In this document: positions 26,527-35,801 of the stretch, piece by piece
Layout: every line of letters begins with the position of its first letter
How positions within the stretch are numbered: position 1 is the first letter of the stretch
Origin: Deinococcus ruber
Lineage (GTDB): Bacteria; Deinococcota; Deinococci; Deinococcales; Deinococcaceae
Length of the DNA stretch: 64,000 nt
Direction: 5' to 3'
Assembly: GCF_014648095.1 (NCBI RefSeq)
Contig: NZ_BMQL01000022.1
Coordinates: forward strand, 1 to 64,000
Position numbers and translations under genes: made by a program
Notes under the pieces: model-generated
Told to the model about the DNA's origin: nothing
Database searches by the model: none
Seen by the model: the letters and a program-made list of their open reading frames with translations, nothing else

Positions 26527-28080
26527 ATGACCGCTTCCCCCACACCCACCGCGTCCTGGACAGCTCCTCAGCGCTGGACGGTGGCGGCGACTGTGCTCGG
26601 CTCCAGCATGGCCTTCATCGACGGCTCCATCGTCAATGTGGCGCTCAATGCCATCCAGCAGAGCTTTGCGGCGGGTGTGGCGGGCAGTCAGTGGGTGGTC
26701 AATGCCTACACCCTGATGCTGGCCGCCCTGATTCTGACCGGAGGCGCACTGGGCGACGTGTATGGCCGCCGCCTGGTGTTCGGCGTGGGTGTGGGCATCT
26801 TCGCGCTCGCCTCGGTGGCGTGCGGCCTGGCTCCCAGCTTGCAGATTCTGACCGGGGCGCGTGTCCTTCAGGGAATCGGCGGGGCGCTGCTGATTCCCGG
26901 CAGTCTGGCGATGATCGGAGCGGTCTTTGACGATGCGGGCCGGGGCCGCGCTGTGGGCCTGTGGTCGGCGGCGACCTCGGCCACCAATCTGCTGGGGCCG
27001 GTGCTGGGCGGCGTGCTGGTGCAGCAACTATCGTGGCGCTGGGCTTTTTTCATCAATGTGCCGCTGGCGCTGGGGGTGCTGTGGTGCCTGCGCGGCGTGC
27101 CGGAAACGCGCAGCAGCGGTGCAAATCGTCCAGATCTGCTCGGCTCGGTGCTGGCGACGCTGGGCCTGGGGCTGCTGACCTACGCTCTGATTCAGGCAGG
27201 CGAGAGCCGGGCGGCTGGCCTGCTCGCATCGCCCGCCGTGCTGGGCAGTGCCGGAGCGCTGCTGCTGGCAGGATTCTTCGCCTGGGAACGCTTTTCGCCT
27301 GCGCCGATGTTGCCGCTTGCACTGTTTCGCCGCCGGGCATTTTCGGGAACCAATCTGCTGACGCTGCTGCTGTATGCCGCTCTGGGCGCACTCACCTTCT
27401 TCCTGCCGCTGAATCTGATCGGGGTGCAGGGCTATACCCCGGCGGAGGCGGGCGCGGCGCTGGTACCGCTGGCGCTGCTGCTGACGCTGCTGTCACGCGT
27501 GGCGGGCAGCCTCGCCGGACGCCTCGGCGCACGTCTGCCACTGACTGCCGGGCCACTGATCTGCGCTGTGGCGTTTGCCCTGTTCGCCCGTCCTGGCCTG
27601 GGCGGAAGCTACTGGACGACGTATTTTCCGGCCATTCTGGTGCTTGGCCTGGGCCTCTCGGTCACGGTCGCGCCGCTGGTCAGCGCGGTCCTGGGCAGTG
27701 TGGCCGACGGGTGGCACGGCACGGCGTCGGGCGTGAACAACGCCGTATCGCGCACCGGGGGCCTGCTGGCAGTGGCGGCACTCGGCCTGATCATGCTGGG
27801 CAGCTTTCGCGGCGAACTGGAAACCCGCCTTCAGTCCCGCGCCCTGCCGCCAGCGCTGGTCGGCACCATGATGGCCCAGGCCGACCGACTGGCGCAGGTG
27901 CAGCCCCCGGCAACCCTGCCTGCCGCTCAGACCAGAGCGCTGCGTCAGGACGTGCAGCAGGCGTTCATCGGCGGATTCCGGCGGGTCAGCTGGTGGTGTG
28001 CCGCCCTGAGCGTGCTGGCCGGAGTCGTGGGGTTCTTCTCGTTCAGCGGCAGTGGAAAGCAGCAGGAGGAACAGGCTTAA
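26527..28080 (+). CDS. MFS drug exporter, DHA2 family (EmrB/QacA type)
   Basis: A 517-aa transporter with fourteen predicted membrane helices. Diagnostic sequences include SSMAFIDGSIVNVALNAIQ in helix 1, GDVYGRRLVFGVGVGIFALAS (motif A) and GPVLGGVLVQQLSWRWAFFINVPLA (motif C region). It should export toxic compounds using protons. The last four bases of the gene (TTAA) overlap the stop codon of the convergent TetR gene, which probably controls it or the divergent SDR. Start: ATG 85 bp after the fluoride channel gene; no strong ribosome binding site. Confidence 0.93.
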   Translation: MTASPTPTASWTAPQRWTVAATVLGSSMAFIDGSIVNVALNAIQQSFAAGVAGSQWVVNAYTLMLAALILTGGALGDVYGRRLVFGVGVGIFALASVACGLAPSLQILTGARVLQGIGGALLIPGSLAMIGAVFDDAGRGRAVGLWSAATSATNLLGPVLGGVLVQQLSWRWAFFINVPLALGVLWCLRGVPETRSSGANRPDLLGSVLATLGLGLLTYALIQAGESRAAGLLASPAVLGSAGALLLAGFFAWERFSPAPMLPLALFRRRAFSGTNLLTLLLYAALGALTFFLPLNLIGVQGYTPAEAGAALVPLALLLTLLSRVAGSLAGRLGARLPLTAGPLICAVAFALFARPGLGGSYWTTYFPAILVLGLGLSVTVAPLVSAVLGSVADGWHGTASGVNNAVSRTGGLLAVAALGLIMLGSFRGELETRLQSRALPPALVGTMMAQADRLAQVQPPATLPAAQTRALRQDVQQAFIGGFRRVSWWCAALSVLAGVVGFFSFSGSGKQQEEQA

Positions 28081-28736
28081 CTTCGTTTTCCGGGCTGCCG
28101 CAGTCCCTCGTACAGCGCTCCCAGGCTGTCCTGAAGCGCTGCACTCAGATCGACGTGCAGCAGTTCCAGGCCGCTGCCAGCCAGCGCTTCACGTACCGCC
28201 GGGGCGGGTTCGCTCATCGGCTGGAGGCCCGCGATCAGGGCCTGGGTATACGTCAGCAGCCGCACGCCCCCCCCTTCCGGCAGACCCGGCAGCGCCCGTT
28301 CCAGCAGCGGTGTGATGTCTTCCAGCCGTCCGGCCAGCCAGCGTTTATGTGCCAGTGCCCGCGCCGCGCTGATGTTGTGTTCCAGCAGTCCGGCCAGCAG
28401 CGGCATCAGGCGCAGCAGTTCGGGTGTGTCTGTGGCCAGTTCGGTGAACAGAGCGGCCAGACTGCGCGGCGTGTGGGTGCCGCCCAACCGCAGATGTTCT
28501 CCGAGCCTATCGAGCCACTGTCCCAGCAGCACCTCGTACAGCTCCAGAAACAGCGCTTCCTTGCTGGCGAAGTAGGCGAACAGTGCAGGTTTGGTCAGGC
28601 CGACCCGCCCGGCAAGCTGTGTAAGCGTCAGGTCTGGATAGCGCGTGGTCGCGAGCAGCACGCGGGCCTCAGCGAGAATCTGCGCCCGGCGCGTGGCTTT
28701 GGCCTCGTCGGAGCGGGCGCGAACTTGAATGACCAT
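28077..28736 (-). CDS. TetR-family transcriptional regulator
   Basis: A 219-aa repressor. The N-terminal helix-turn-helix is typical: ATRRAQILAEARVLLATTRYPDLTLTQLAGRVGLTKPALFAYFASKEALFLEL (about residues 15-65 in outline). The C-terminal ligand domain is helical and variable. The mRNA is probably leaderless: consensus TATAAT lies 6 nt before the ATG. It is divergent from an SDR gene whose promoter carries a perfect 19-bp palindrome, and convergent with an MFS exporter; either or both may be controlled. Ligand unknown. Confidence 0.93.
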   Translation of the reverse strand: MVIQVRARSDEAKATRRAQILAEARVLLATTRYPDLTLTQLAGRVGLTKPALFAYFASKEALFLELYEVLLGQWLDRLGEHLRLGGTHTPRSLAALFTELATDTPELLRLMPLLAGLLEHNISAARALAHKRWLAGRLEDITPLLERALPGLPEGGGVRLLTYTQALIAGLQPMSEPAPAVREALAGSGLELLHVDLSAALQDSLGALYEGLRQPGKRS

Positions 28737-28742
28737 AAGTCA

Positions 28743-28748
28743 ATTATA
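28743..28748 (-). promoter_or_regulatory. -10 element for a leaderless mRNA (TetR regulator)
   Basis: TATAAT on the minus strand, exact consensus, lies 6 nt before the ATG at 28736. The intervening TGACTT plus flanking AAGTCAAT resembles a half-site of the palindrome at 28814-28832, which would fit autoregulation. Confidence 0.65.
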
Positions 28749-28795
28749 GCGCATGTGCAGAAGAGTGGGTACTGTGCCGCTTCCAGGTAAACCGC

Positions 28796-28832
28796 TTGAC
28801 AAAGTAACCGCCGGTCAATAAATTTTATTGAC
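28796..28832 (+). promoter_or_regulatory. Promoter and TetR-type operator of the SDR gene
   Basis: TTGACA (28796-28801) is an exact -35 box; 17 bp later lies TAAATT as a -10. A perfect palindrome, GTCAATAAA-T-TTTATTGAC (28814-28832), covers the -10 region, ideally placed for repression by the divergent TetR protein. The SDR start is 78 bp further on, with AAGGAG upstream. Confidence 0.7.
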
Positions 28833-28909
28833 TGCGGGTCACTCAGCTGGGGTGGGCCGCACGGTCTATCGTCCTGCCGCCTGTCCTGTTCATTTATCAA
28901 GGAGTTGCC

Positions 28910-29752
28910 ATGCCTGTTCCTGCCCCTTCCACACCGTCTCAGCCGCAGCCTGCTCGCCGCCCCACCGCTCTGATTACCGGGGCCAGCGGCGGCATCGGTG
29001 AAAGTTTCGCCCGCCTGCTTGCCGCCCGCCGCATCGACCTCGTGCTGGTGGCCCGCACCGCCAGCAAGCTCGAAGCGCTGGCACAGGAGCTTTCGGCGGC
29101 GCACGGAATTCAGGCCACGGTGATCGCTCAGGATCTGACGCACCCGGACGCGGCGGAGCAGATCGAGACGCGTGTGCAGCAACTCGGCCTGAGCATCGAT
29201 TTTCTGATCAATAACGCGGGGTTCGCGTCATACGGTGAATTTCGTACCCTGCCGCTGCGTCACGAACTCGAAATGATTCAGGTCAATATCGCCGCCCTGA
29301 CCGAGCTGACACACCGTTTTCTGCCGGGCATGGTCGAGCGTCGCCGGGGCCGGGTGGTCAATGTGGCGAGCACGGCAGCGTTTCTGCCGGGGCCGCTGAT
29401 GGCGGTGTATTACGCCAGTAAAGCCTATGTGCTCAGTTTTTCCGAGACGCTGAACGAAGAGGTGCGCGGCTCGGGAGTGAATGTCACGGCGCTGTGTCCG
29501 GGTCCCGTCGCCACCGGCTTTCAGGACCGCGCCCAGATGCAGGACAGCAAGCTGCTGGAAGGGGGGAACCCGCTGCTGTCGCCCATGATGAGCGCCGACG
29601 AGGTGGCGCGGGAGGGCGTGGAAGCGATGCTGGCAGGTCAGGCGGTGCGCGTGGTGGGCCGCATGAACAAGCTCCAGACCCTGACACCGCGTTTCCTGCC
29701 CCGCAGCGTCATGCCGAGGCTCATCAAGCAGCTCCAGTCACGGAGACATTGA
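28910..29752 (+). CDS. Short-chain dehydrogenase/reductase under TetR control
   Basis: A 280-aa SDR. AAGGAG sits upstream of the ATG. The cofactor motif is ITGASGGIGESFA, followed by NNAGFA, NVAST and YYASK (catalytic Tyr-x3-Lys). Its length and the ending fit the group of dehydrogenases (DltE/YqjQ-like) acting on ketones or acyl compounds. A TetR-type operator overlaps its promoter, so it is probably induced by a small molecule. The first 20 residues are Pro-rich and look disordered. Confidence 0.92.
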   Translation: MPVPAPSTPSQPQPARRPTALITGASGGIGESFARLLAARRIDLVLVARTASKLEALAQELSAAHGIQATVIAQDLTHPDAAEQIETRVQQLGLSIDFLINNAGFASYGEFRTLPLRHELEMIQVNIAALTELTHRFLPGMVERRRGRVVNVASTAAFLPGPLMAVYYASKAYVLSFSETLNEEVRGSGVNVTALCPGPVATGFQDRAQMQDSKLLEGGNPLLSPMMSADEVAREGVEAMLAGQAVRVVGRMNKLQTLTPRFLPRSVMPRLIKQLQSRRH

Positions 29753-30395
29753 TCCTTTTCACTGCCGCACTCAGCTGTCCTGTCGCCGCTTCAGCGCTCT
29801 GAGCTGGGGTGGCGGCTCCTCTTTCTTCTATACCTTCTTTCCTGCCTATCACTTTCTGTCTGTAGCCCCAGGCCGACTGCCTGACGGAACCCTCTACGCG
29901 TGCTTAAGGTGTGTGGTTCTTCTTCATTTCTCAACGACATAGCCGCTTCAGAATTCCTTTATCCCACGGGGGGATCTAGAAATGAGGTCTTCGCCCAGCC
30001 CGCTGCGCCCGTTTTCATACAGTGCGTGTGGGCGGGCTTTTTTGCTCTGCCGGGCACGCAGTTACGCGTTTTGTGAGCCTTGGCCTGTTCCACATATGTT
30101 CCCATAGAGCCGATCTGCCTGCTGGCGTTAACGGCCAGTTAACGCTCAGCGTTTCACACTCTTATCATGCGAGATTTTGTTCGGCGAGTGCTTGCCCCCG
30201 AACCTAGAACATGGTGTCTGTCTGATTCTTTCGGCAGCCATGTATCCCTCTGTCTCCGTGTCAGCGACAGGTGTTGAGATGACGCCCCGCGCTGTGAGCC
30301 ACCGTGCTGTGAATCCCCGTAGAGCCACTCCTGAAGCAGGTCAGGTACAGTCATTACTCAGAGCAGGACGCCGGAGCACTGTGGGCGGGAGGGCT
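29753..30395. other. Intergenic region of 640 bp without a supported gene
   Basis: Only short chance frames are present. It contains a T-tailed inverted repeat near 30000 (listed separately) and a GCCGC/GCGGC stem near 29780-29813 just after the SDR stop. The stretch 29880-30000 is AT-richer. The start of the GGDEF gene could lie upstream of 30396, with in-frame ATGs at 30240 and 30279. A small RNA ending at the 30000 terminator cannot be excluded. Confidence 0.4.
29997..30043 (+). terminator. Terminator-like stem with T run
   Basis: AGCCCGC (29997-30003) pairs with GCGGGCT (30032-30038), followed by six T. The loop of 28 nt is long but partly self-pairing. It is 245 bp after the SDR stop, far for that gene, so it may end another transcript. 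Confidence 0.55.
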
Positions 30396-31631
30396 ATGGT
30401 TCAGGGCAAATCCAATGCGGGTTCTTTCCGACGAACGACCACCGACGATGATCTTGCCTTCTCCGACGTGCCACTCACCCAGGCCTGGACTTCGGTCAAA
30501 CGCACCACCTTTCTGATTATCGGGCCACTGGGAAGCGTGGCCTGTGCGCTGGCGCTGCTGGTTCAGTGGCACAGCATGGACGGCCTCGACCGCTACGCCC
30601 TGCCCGGTCTGTCGGCAGTACTGCTGGTGCTGACGCTGCTGGTGGCTGTGCGCCGCATCGAGGTCTCGCTCGCCACGCTCACCTCGTTTCTGGCGACCAC
30701 CACGTATTTCCTGCTGGCGCTCGGCCACCAGTTCGCGTGGTTCGTACCCAAATACCAGATGCTCAGCGAGAACACCTACTGGTTCTCGGTGCTCTACGCC
30801 ACCGCCTTTATCGCCTTTCGCCATCATCATGCCTTCCGGGTGTGCATGTTGATTTTTGGGGCTTCGGTGGCGATCTCGGGATACGAACTTCTGGTGCTGC
30901 AAGACAGAGGCGTGCTCAGCAGCCGGATGGTGGGCAGCGTCGCACAGTTTCTGATCTCGTCGGGCCTGCTCGCTCTGGCGCAGTACGCGGTGGGGCGACT
31001 GCGGCACCAGCTGGATCAGGTGAAGGTGGCGGCGTACCTCGACGTGCTGACCGGGTTGCCCAACCGCCGCTACGCCCAGCAGCTGCTCGAACGCAGCATG
31101 GCGCAGCACCGCCCCTTCGCGCTGGTGATGCTCGACCTCGACCACTTCAAGGCCGTCAACGACACCTTCGGGCATCAGGCGGGCGATCTGGTGTTGCGCG
31201 AGACCAGCCGCATCATCAGCCGCCACCTGAGCGGGTCGCAGCAGATGGTGCGCTGGGGCGGCGAGGAGTTCGTGCTGATTCTGCCGGGGCTGAAGAAACA
31301 CGAGGGCAAGGCGCTGGCCGAGACGGCGCGGGCCGACCTGAACGCGCATGTGTTCGACGAGGTGGGGCGGATCTCCGCGAGCTTCGGGGTGGCGGAGTAT
31401 CTGGCGGGCGAGCGGCTGGACACGCTGATGGCCCGTGCCGACGCCGCGCTGTACGCGGCCAAACGGCAGGGGCGCAACGGCGTGCGCGTGGCGATGGACG
31501 ATGGCCGCCTCACCCGCATGGACCTCGTTCCCCCCGAACTGACCGAGCGCGACCCCTACGAAGCCGAACTGGATGAGGTGCTGGCCCAAAGCGAAGCGGT
31601 GCTGGCCGGGAGCAGGAGTCAGACCGGGTGA
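30396..31631 (+). CDS. Membrane-bound diguanylate cyclase (GGDEF domain)
   Basis: A 411-aa protein making the second messenger c-di-GMP. The chosen start at 30396 has GGGAGGG just upstream; the open frame extends to 30177 with less protein-like sequence. About six membrane helices (residues 45-205) are followed by a GGDEF domain (about 230-385) with LDVLTGLPNRR, LDLDHFKAVNDTFGH and the active motif GGEEF, all catalytic residues kept. The usual RxxD inhibitory site five residues upstream of GGEEF is absent, so product inhibition may be weak. The membrane part may sense an unknown signal. A C-terminal tail of 50 residues is acidic. Confidence 0.9.
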   Translation: MVQGKSNAGSFRRTTTDDDLAFSDVPLTQAWTSVKRTTFLIIGPLGSVACALALLVQWHSMDGLDRYALPGLSAVLLVLTLLVAVRRIEVSLATLTSFLATTTYFLLALGHQFAWFVPKYQMLSENTYWFSVLYATAFIAFRHHHAFRVCMLIFGASVAISGYELLVLQDRGVLSSRMVGSVAQFLISSGLLALAQYAVGRLRHQLDQVKVAAYLDVLTGLPNRRYAQQLLERSMAQHRPFALVMLDLDHFKAVNDTFGHQAGDLVLRETSRIISRHLSGSQQMVRWGGEEFVLILPGLKKHEGKALAETARADLNAHVFDEVGRISASFGVAEYLAGERLDTLMARADAALYAAKRQGRNGVRVAMDDGRLTRMDLVPPELTERDPYEAELDEVLAQSEAVLAGSRSQTG

Positions 31632-31758
31632 TGCGGCCCGGCGTCCAATGACGGTCCTCTCCGGCGTAGCTGAAAGAGGGCCGTTTTCTGAAGGAACGAT
31701 GTTCTGAAGGAGCGTTGTGTTTTGTGAGATCCTGCGACCAAACCACTGATGGGCGCGG

Positions 31759-31764
31759 CATACT
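31759..31764 (+). promoter_or_regulatory. Possible -10 element for the SARP/STAND regulator
   Basis: CATACT lies 6 nt before the GTG at 31771, matching the leaderless spacing seen elsewhere, but does not fit TANNNT exactly. No -35 box is clear. Confidence 0.3.
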
Positions 31765-31770
31765 GAGCAC

Positions 31771-34713
31771 GTGAAGCTGCATGTCCTGGGCGGACTGTCG
31801 TTCAGTGGGCCAGAAGCGCAGACGCTGGCGATTCAACTGAACGCCTGGGTTTGCGCGGTGCTGGCGGTATCGTCGGGCCGGATGGACCGTGAGCGTCTGG
31901 CCGAGCTGTTATGGCCCGGTGTCGGCCCTGCGGCGGCGCGAAGTGCCCTGCGCCAGCGCCTGCACCGCCTGAAGCAGACGCCGCTGCTGGGCAGCCTGCA
32001 TCTGGGTGAACACACCCTGGCCTGGACGGGCGATTCTGACGTGGCAGCGTTCCGGGCTGCCTGTGCTGCCGGAGACAGCGAGGCGGCGCTGTCGCATTAC
32101 AGCGGTCTGCTGCTGCTGGGTGTACCCTTTCCGCCGCATCAGGATTTCAGTGAGTGGCTGGAAGTCGAGCGGGCGCAGCTTCATGCCGAGTATCTGCGGA
32201 TGCTGTGGCAGGCGGTGCGCGAGCGCGAGGAACGCGGCGATCTGGGCGGCGCGGTGTTGCTGCTGCGGCGAGCGGTTCAGCTCAGCTCGGCGTCGGACAG
32301 CCACACTGCCGATACCCAGGCTCCCGAGATTCTCTCGGAGCTGCTGACGCGGCTGCTGCGGCTGAACGAACGCGCCGAGGCCCGGCTGCTGCTCAGCCAC
32401 TTCGAAACTCGGCTGCGTCAGGAACTGGGTGCGCCGCTTCCTCCTGCTCTGGAGGCCATCGCGGTGCAGCTTCAGGCAGTGCAGGCCCACGGAACAGACC
32501 GGATCGCCGACGCCCGCCGCCTGCCCGCCTACCTCACGACCTTCGTGGGTCGCCGCCACGAGCTGTATACGGCACTGAATCTGCTGACGTCGCCTGATCC
32601 GGCTCGCCGCTGGCTGACGCTGAGCGGGCCGGGCGGAATCGGCAAGACGCGGCTGGCAACCGAGGTCGCGCAGCGCTACGCGGCCCAGACCGGGGAGGAG
32701 GTGCTGTTCACGGCCCTGGCTCCCCTGAGCAGCGAGCGGCAGGTGGTCGAGGCGCTGCTGATGGGCCTGGACGAACCGCTGGAAGCGGCTGCCCCCCCGC
32801 AGGAACGTCTGCTGCGTGCCCTGGCCGGAAAACGCCTGCTGCTGGTGCTCGACAATTTTGAGCATCTGATGGACGCTGCTCAGCTCGTGCCGACGATTCT
32901 GACGGCGTGTCCACAGGTGCGGATTCTCATCACGTCGCGCGAACGGCTGGATTATCAGGCGGAGAGCGTGTTGCGGCTGGGCGGCCTGGACGACGAACAC
33001 GGCGATGAGATCCGCGATCCGGCAGACGCACATGCCCGCTCGGCGCGGCTGTTTATCGAGCGGGCCAGCCGCGCCGACGCCTCGTTCGATGCGTCTCGCT
33101 GGCAGGCAGCTGTCAGGCGGATTGCCCACCGCTGTGCCGGGCTGCCGCTGGCGCTGGAACTGGCGGCGACGTGGGTGGGCGAGACGTCGCCCGATCAGCT
33201 CTCAAGGCAACTCGATGTGACCTGGGACGTGCTGCACACCACGCTGCGCGATCTGCCGGAGCGTCACCGTTCGCTGCGGGCGGTGTTCGAGTATTCCTGG
33301 AATGCCCTCCCAGAGAAGCTTCAGCAGTGCTATGCGAATCTGGCGGTGCTGCGTTCGCCGTTCGGAGCGCAGGCGGCGGCACAGGTGGCCGATGTCAGCG
33401 AGGCCGATCTGAATCTGCTGGAACGCCGCTCGCTGCTGACGAATTCGGCGGGGCTGTACGGCTGGCACGAGAATCTGCGTGAGTACGCCCTGGAACAACT
33501 GGGTGAGCGGCTGGTCAGCCTTCAGAATCGCCATCTGTGGTACTTCGTGCAGCTGGCCGAGGAAGCCGCGCCCCGGCTGCGTGGGCTGGCGCAGGTGCAG
33601 ACGCTGGAATCGCTGGCCGCCCACCTTCCCGACCTCCGCAGCGCTCTCGACCACGCTTTCCTGACGCGCCAGACCGAAGCGGGTCTGCGGCTGGCCGGAG
33701 CGCTGCACTGGTTCTGGTACGTGCGCGGTTACCACGAGCAGGGGCTGGAGGCGCTGAATACCGCGCTGGCACTGGCCGACAACAGGTCCACCACCGCCAC
33801 GCCCGCCTACGCACTGGCACTGCGGGCGGCGGGCAGTCTGTCGGTCGAGCGGGGTCAGATAGAGCAGGCGTTACAGCACTATGAGGCGTCTCTGACGGCA
33901 TATCAGGCGCTGGGTGACGTGGCTGGACAGGCACAGGTATGGCACGGGCGAGGTGTCCTTCAGCGCGACCAGGGGCAGTATTCGCAGGCCCGCACTGCCT
34001 TCGACACGGCGCTGCTGCTGTGGGAGCGCTGTGGAGACCGGCACGGCTACGCCACCACCCTGAACGATCTGGGCATTCTGATGGCGTATCAGGAGGACGA
34101 CGCGGCGGCCCGCACCTTCTTCCAGGGCAGTCTGGAACTGAAGCGCGAGGTGGGCGACGTGCAGGGAGTGGCCTACGCGCTGAACAATCTGTCGTCTGTC
34201 ACCGACGACCTGAAGGAGCGGCTGCGCCTCGACCGCGAGAGTCTGCGGATCAAGCAGGAGCTGGGCGACGTGCAGGGCTGTGCAGTCGGGCATACCAACT
34301 GCGGCGGAACCGCGCTGCAACTGGGGCGACCTGCCGACGCGGCCCAGCACTTCATTCAGGCACTCGGTCTGATCCGGCACCTGGGCAAACTCAGCACATT
34401 GCCCGCCATCCTGCTGGAGGTATCGAAGCTGGCCCAGCAGCAGCAGCGTCCTGACGTGGTTCGGACGCTGACGGAAGCCGCGCTGCGTTCCGATGGACAG
34501 GCGGGCGTGCGGGTGCGGCCTCATCAGCGCACGGGCCTGGAACGACTGAGCGTGTGGGCTGTCGACAGCCTTTCGGAAAAGGGTCAGAAGAACGTGTCGC
34601 TGCACGCAGCCCACACGCTGCCCGAAGCGACGGAAGCCGCGCTGATGTTTCTGAACGGAAACGCTGACTGGCTGACCGAGACTCAGGGAAAGGCGCTCCG
34701 GACGAGTCCCTGA
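31771..34713 (+). CDS. Large SARP-type regulator: BTAD, NB-ARC-like STAND ATPase and TPR repeats
   Basis: A 980-aa protein starting at GTG. Residues about 1-235 resemble the AfsR/SARP N-terminus: a winged-helix region (RLAELLWP..AARSALRQRLHRLK) and a bacterial transcriptional activator domain with TPR-like helices. Residues about 250-560 form a STAND NTPase with P-loop SGPGGIGKTRLA, Walker B LLLVLDNFEHL, a sensor ITSRE, and GLPLALELAATWVG. Residues about 590-920 hold at least five tetratricopeptide repeats. It likely binds ATP and oligomerises to activate transcription, perhaps sensing a protein partner through the repeats. No target gene is evident nearby. Such proteins are common in antibiotic and stress regulation in actinomycetes and Deinococcus. 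Confidence 0.9.
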   Translation: MKLHVLGGLSFSGPEAQTLAIQLNAWVCAVLAVSSGRMDRERLAELLWPGVGPAAARSALRQRLHRLKQTPLLGSLHLGEHTLAWTGDSDVAAFRAACAAGDSEAALSHYSGLLLLGVPFPPHQDFSEWLEVERAQLHAEYLRMLWQAVREREERGDLGGAVLLLRRAVQLSSASDSHTADTQAPEILSELLTRLLRLNERAEARLLLSHFETRLRQELGAPLPPALEAIAVQLQAVQAHGTDRIADARRLPAYLTTFVGRRHELYTALNLLTSPDPARRWLTLSGPGGIGKTRLATEVAQRYAAQTGEEVLFTALAPLSSERQVVEALLMGLDEPLEAAAPPQERLLRALAGKRLLLVLDNFEHLMDAAQLVPTILTACPQVRILITSRERLDYQAESVLRLGGLDDEHGDEIRDPADAHARSARLFIERASRADASFDASRWQAAVRRIAHRCAGLPLALELAATWVGETSPDQLSRQLDVTWDVLHTTLRDLPERHRSLRAVFEYSWNALPEKLQQCYANLAVLRSPFGAQAAAQVADVSEADLNLLERRSLLTNSAGLYGWHENLREYALEQLGERLVSLQNRHLWYFVQLAEEAAPRLRGLAQVQTLESLAAHLPDLRSALDHAFLTRQTEAGLRLAGALHWFWYVRGYHEQGLEALNTALALADNRSTTATPAYALALRAAGSLSVERGQIEQALQHYEASLTAYQALGDVAGQAQVWHGRGVLQRDQGQYSQARTAFDTALLLWERCGDRHGYATTLNDLGILMAYQEDDAAARTFFQGSLELKREVGDVQGVAYALNNLSSVTDDLKERLRLDRESLRIKQELGDVQGCAVGHTNCGGTALQLGRPADAAQHFIQALGLIRHLGKLSTLPAILLEVSKLAQQQQRPDVVRTLTEAALRSDGQAGVRVRPHQRTGLERLSVWAVDSLSEKGQKNVSLHAAHTLPEATEAALMFLNGNADWLTETQGKALRTSP

Positions 34714-34740
34714 AGCACGCCTCTCAGCCGGGAGCGCCTT
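34690..34740 (+). terminator. Inverted repeat straddling the stop codon
   Basis: AAGGCGCTCC (34690-34699) and GGAGCGCCTT (34731-34740) form a perfect 10-bp stem around the stop codon (34711-34713). No T run follows. Three CCCTGAY heptads (34742-34762) come immediately after. It may end or protect the mRNA. Confidence 0.45.
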
Positions 34741-34898
34741 CCCCTGATCCCTGACCCCTGATCGGCTAAAACAACGCGATCACCTACGTTTTCTGAAGGC
34801 CAGGCAAAAGAGGCGGGCAGTCATCGGCTGTGTCGTTCTGCCAATGCCTGCCCCTCATCTGACTATGCTTCTACGTCGTCCGGGTTCTTTTTTGCGGC

Positions 34899-35801
34899 TC
34901 AGCGGCCCGGCGTGTTGCTGCCCAGCAGGGCAACCAGGCGGTTGATCTGCGCGGCCTGGGCACTTTCGAGGGTTGCCAGCGCTTCTTTTTGAAGGGTGCG
35001 CCACGCCTCCAGCGAGCGTTCGCGGGTGTGCATCACCGCTGCATTGATGGTGAAGTGCAGGCTGGGCGACTGCTTGAGCACCGCGCCGATGCTCTCGCTG
35101 CGGGCGCTCAGCACCGCGCCCAGAATCCCGCGCTCTTCCGCCCGGCGCTGAAGTTCACGGCGCAGCGCCCGGTCTTTGATGCGTTCCACCACTTCCCAGG
35201 CGGCGTCCTGTACCAGATTGCGGCCATCGACAGCGCGGAAGACCTCGACCCACAGATCCTCGCCCTGACGCCCTGTTCGTATCGAGATGCCGCCAGTGTG
35301 AGCCGCCCAGTGCGACTCGAAATCGCGTCCGTCTTCGACCAGCACGCGTACCTGCCGGGTGCCGCCTTCCAGCTTGACACGGTGGCCTTCGGGCAGCACG
35401 GCCCACGCGCTGCGTCCGTCCTCGTCCTGCGCCTGCATGGTGGCGTAGGTAGCAGCAAGCTGCTCGGGCGAGTCCTGCACGCCGCCGACTCTGGCTCCGT
35501 CGGCATACAGCGCCAGTGCGCCGCCGTCTTCCTGGCGCACCTCATGGACGACGTGGCGCAGCCCCAGGCCCCAGGCTTCGTGCGCCTGCGTCAGCGCCGC
35601 GCTCAGCCCGGTCAGCCCCTGGCCTTCCAGTACCAGATCGGGCAGCGCCGTTCTGAGCAGCGCCTGAAGCGCGGGGCGTCCATCGGGGGCAGATGTGGCG
35701 GAAGACGACTCTACAGGCGATTTCGCGGTGGCGGCCTCTTTGGGTGCCGTGTCTCTGACGGTGCTGGCGGCTTTCGGTTTGGCAGAAGGTGTTGCGCTCA
35801 T
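34899..35801 (-). CDS. Hypothetical protein, no domain recognised
   Basis: A 300-aa protein with GGAGGAG 5 nt before its ATG and normal codon use, so the gene is real. The first 40 residues are Ala, Ser, Thr, Pro and Lys-rich and probably disordered. The rest is a soluble mix with Trp-containing stretches (EAWGLGLRHVVHEVRQ, WVEVFRAVDG) and a helical Arg-rich end (RALRRELQRRAEERG). No signal peptide, membrane segment or catalytic motif is seen. Neighbours (a STAND regulator and a CorA-like gene) give no clue. I cannot assign a function. Confidence 0.75.
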   Translation of the reverse strand: MSATPSAKPKAASTVRDTAPKEAATAKSPVESSSATSAPDGRPALQALLRTALPDLVLEGQGLTGLSAALTQAHEAWGLGLRHVVHEVRQEDGGALALYADGARVGGVQDSPEQLAATYATMQAQDEDGRSAWAVLPEGHRVKLEGGTRQVRVLVEDGRDFESHWAAHTGGISIRTGRQGEDLWVEVFRAVDGRNLVQDAAWEVVERIKDRALRRELQRRAEERGILGAVLSARSESIGAVLKQSPSLHFTINAAVMHTRERSLEAWRTLQKEALATLESAQAAQINRLVALLGSNTPGR

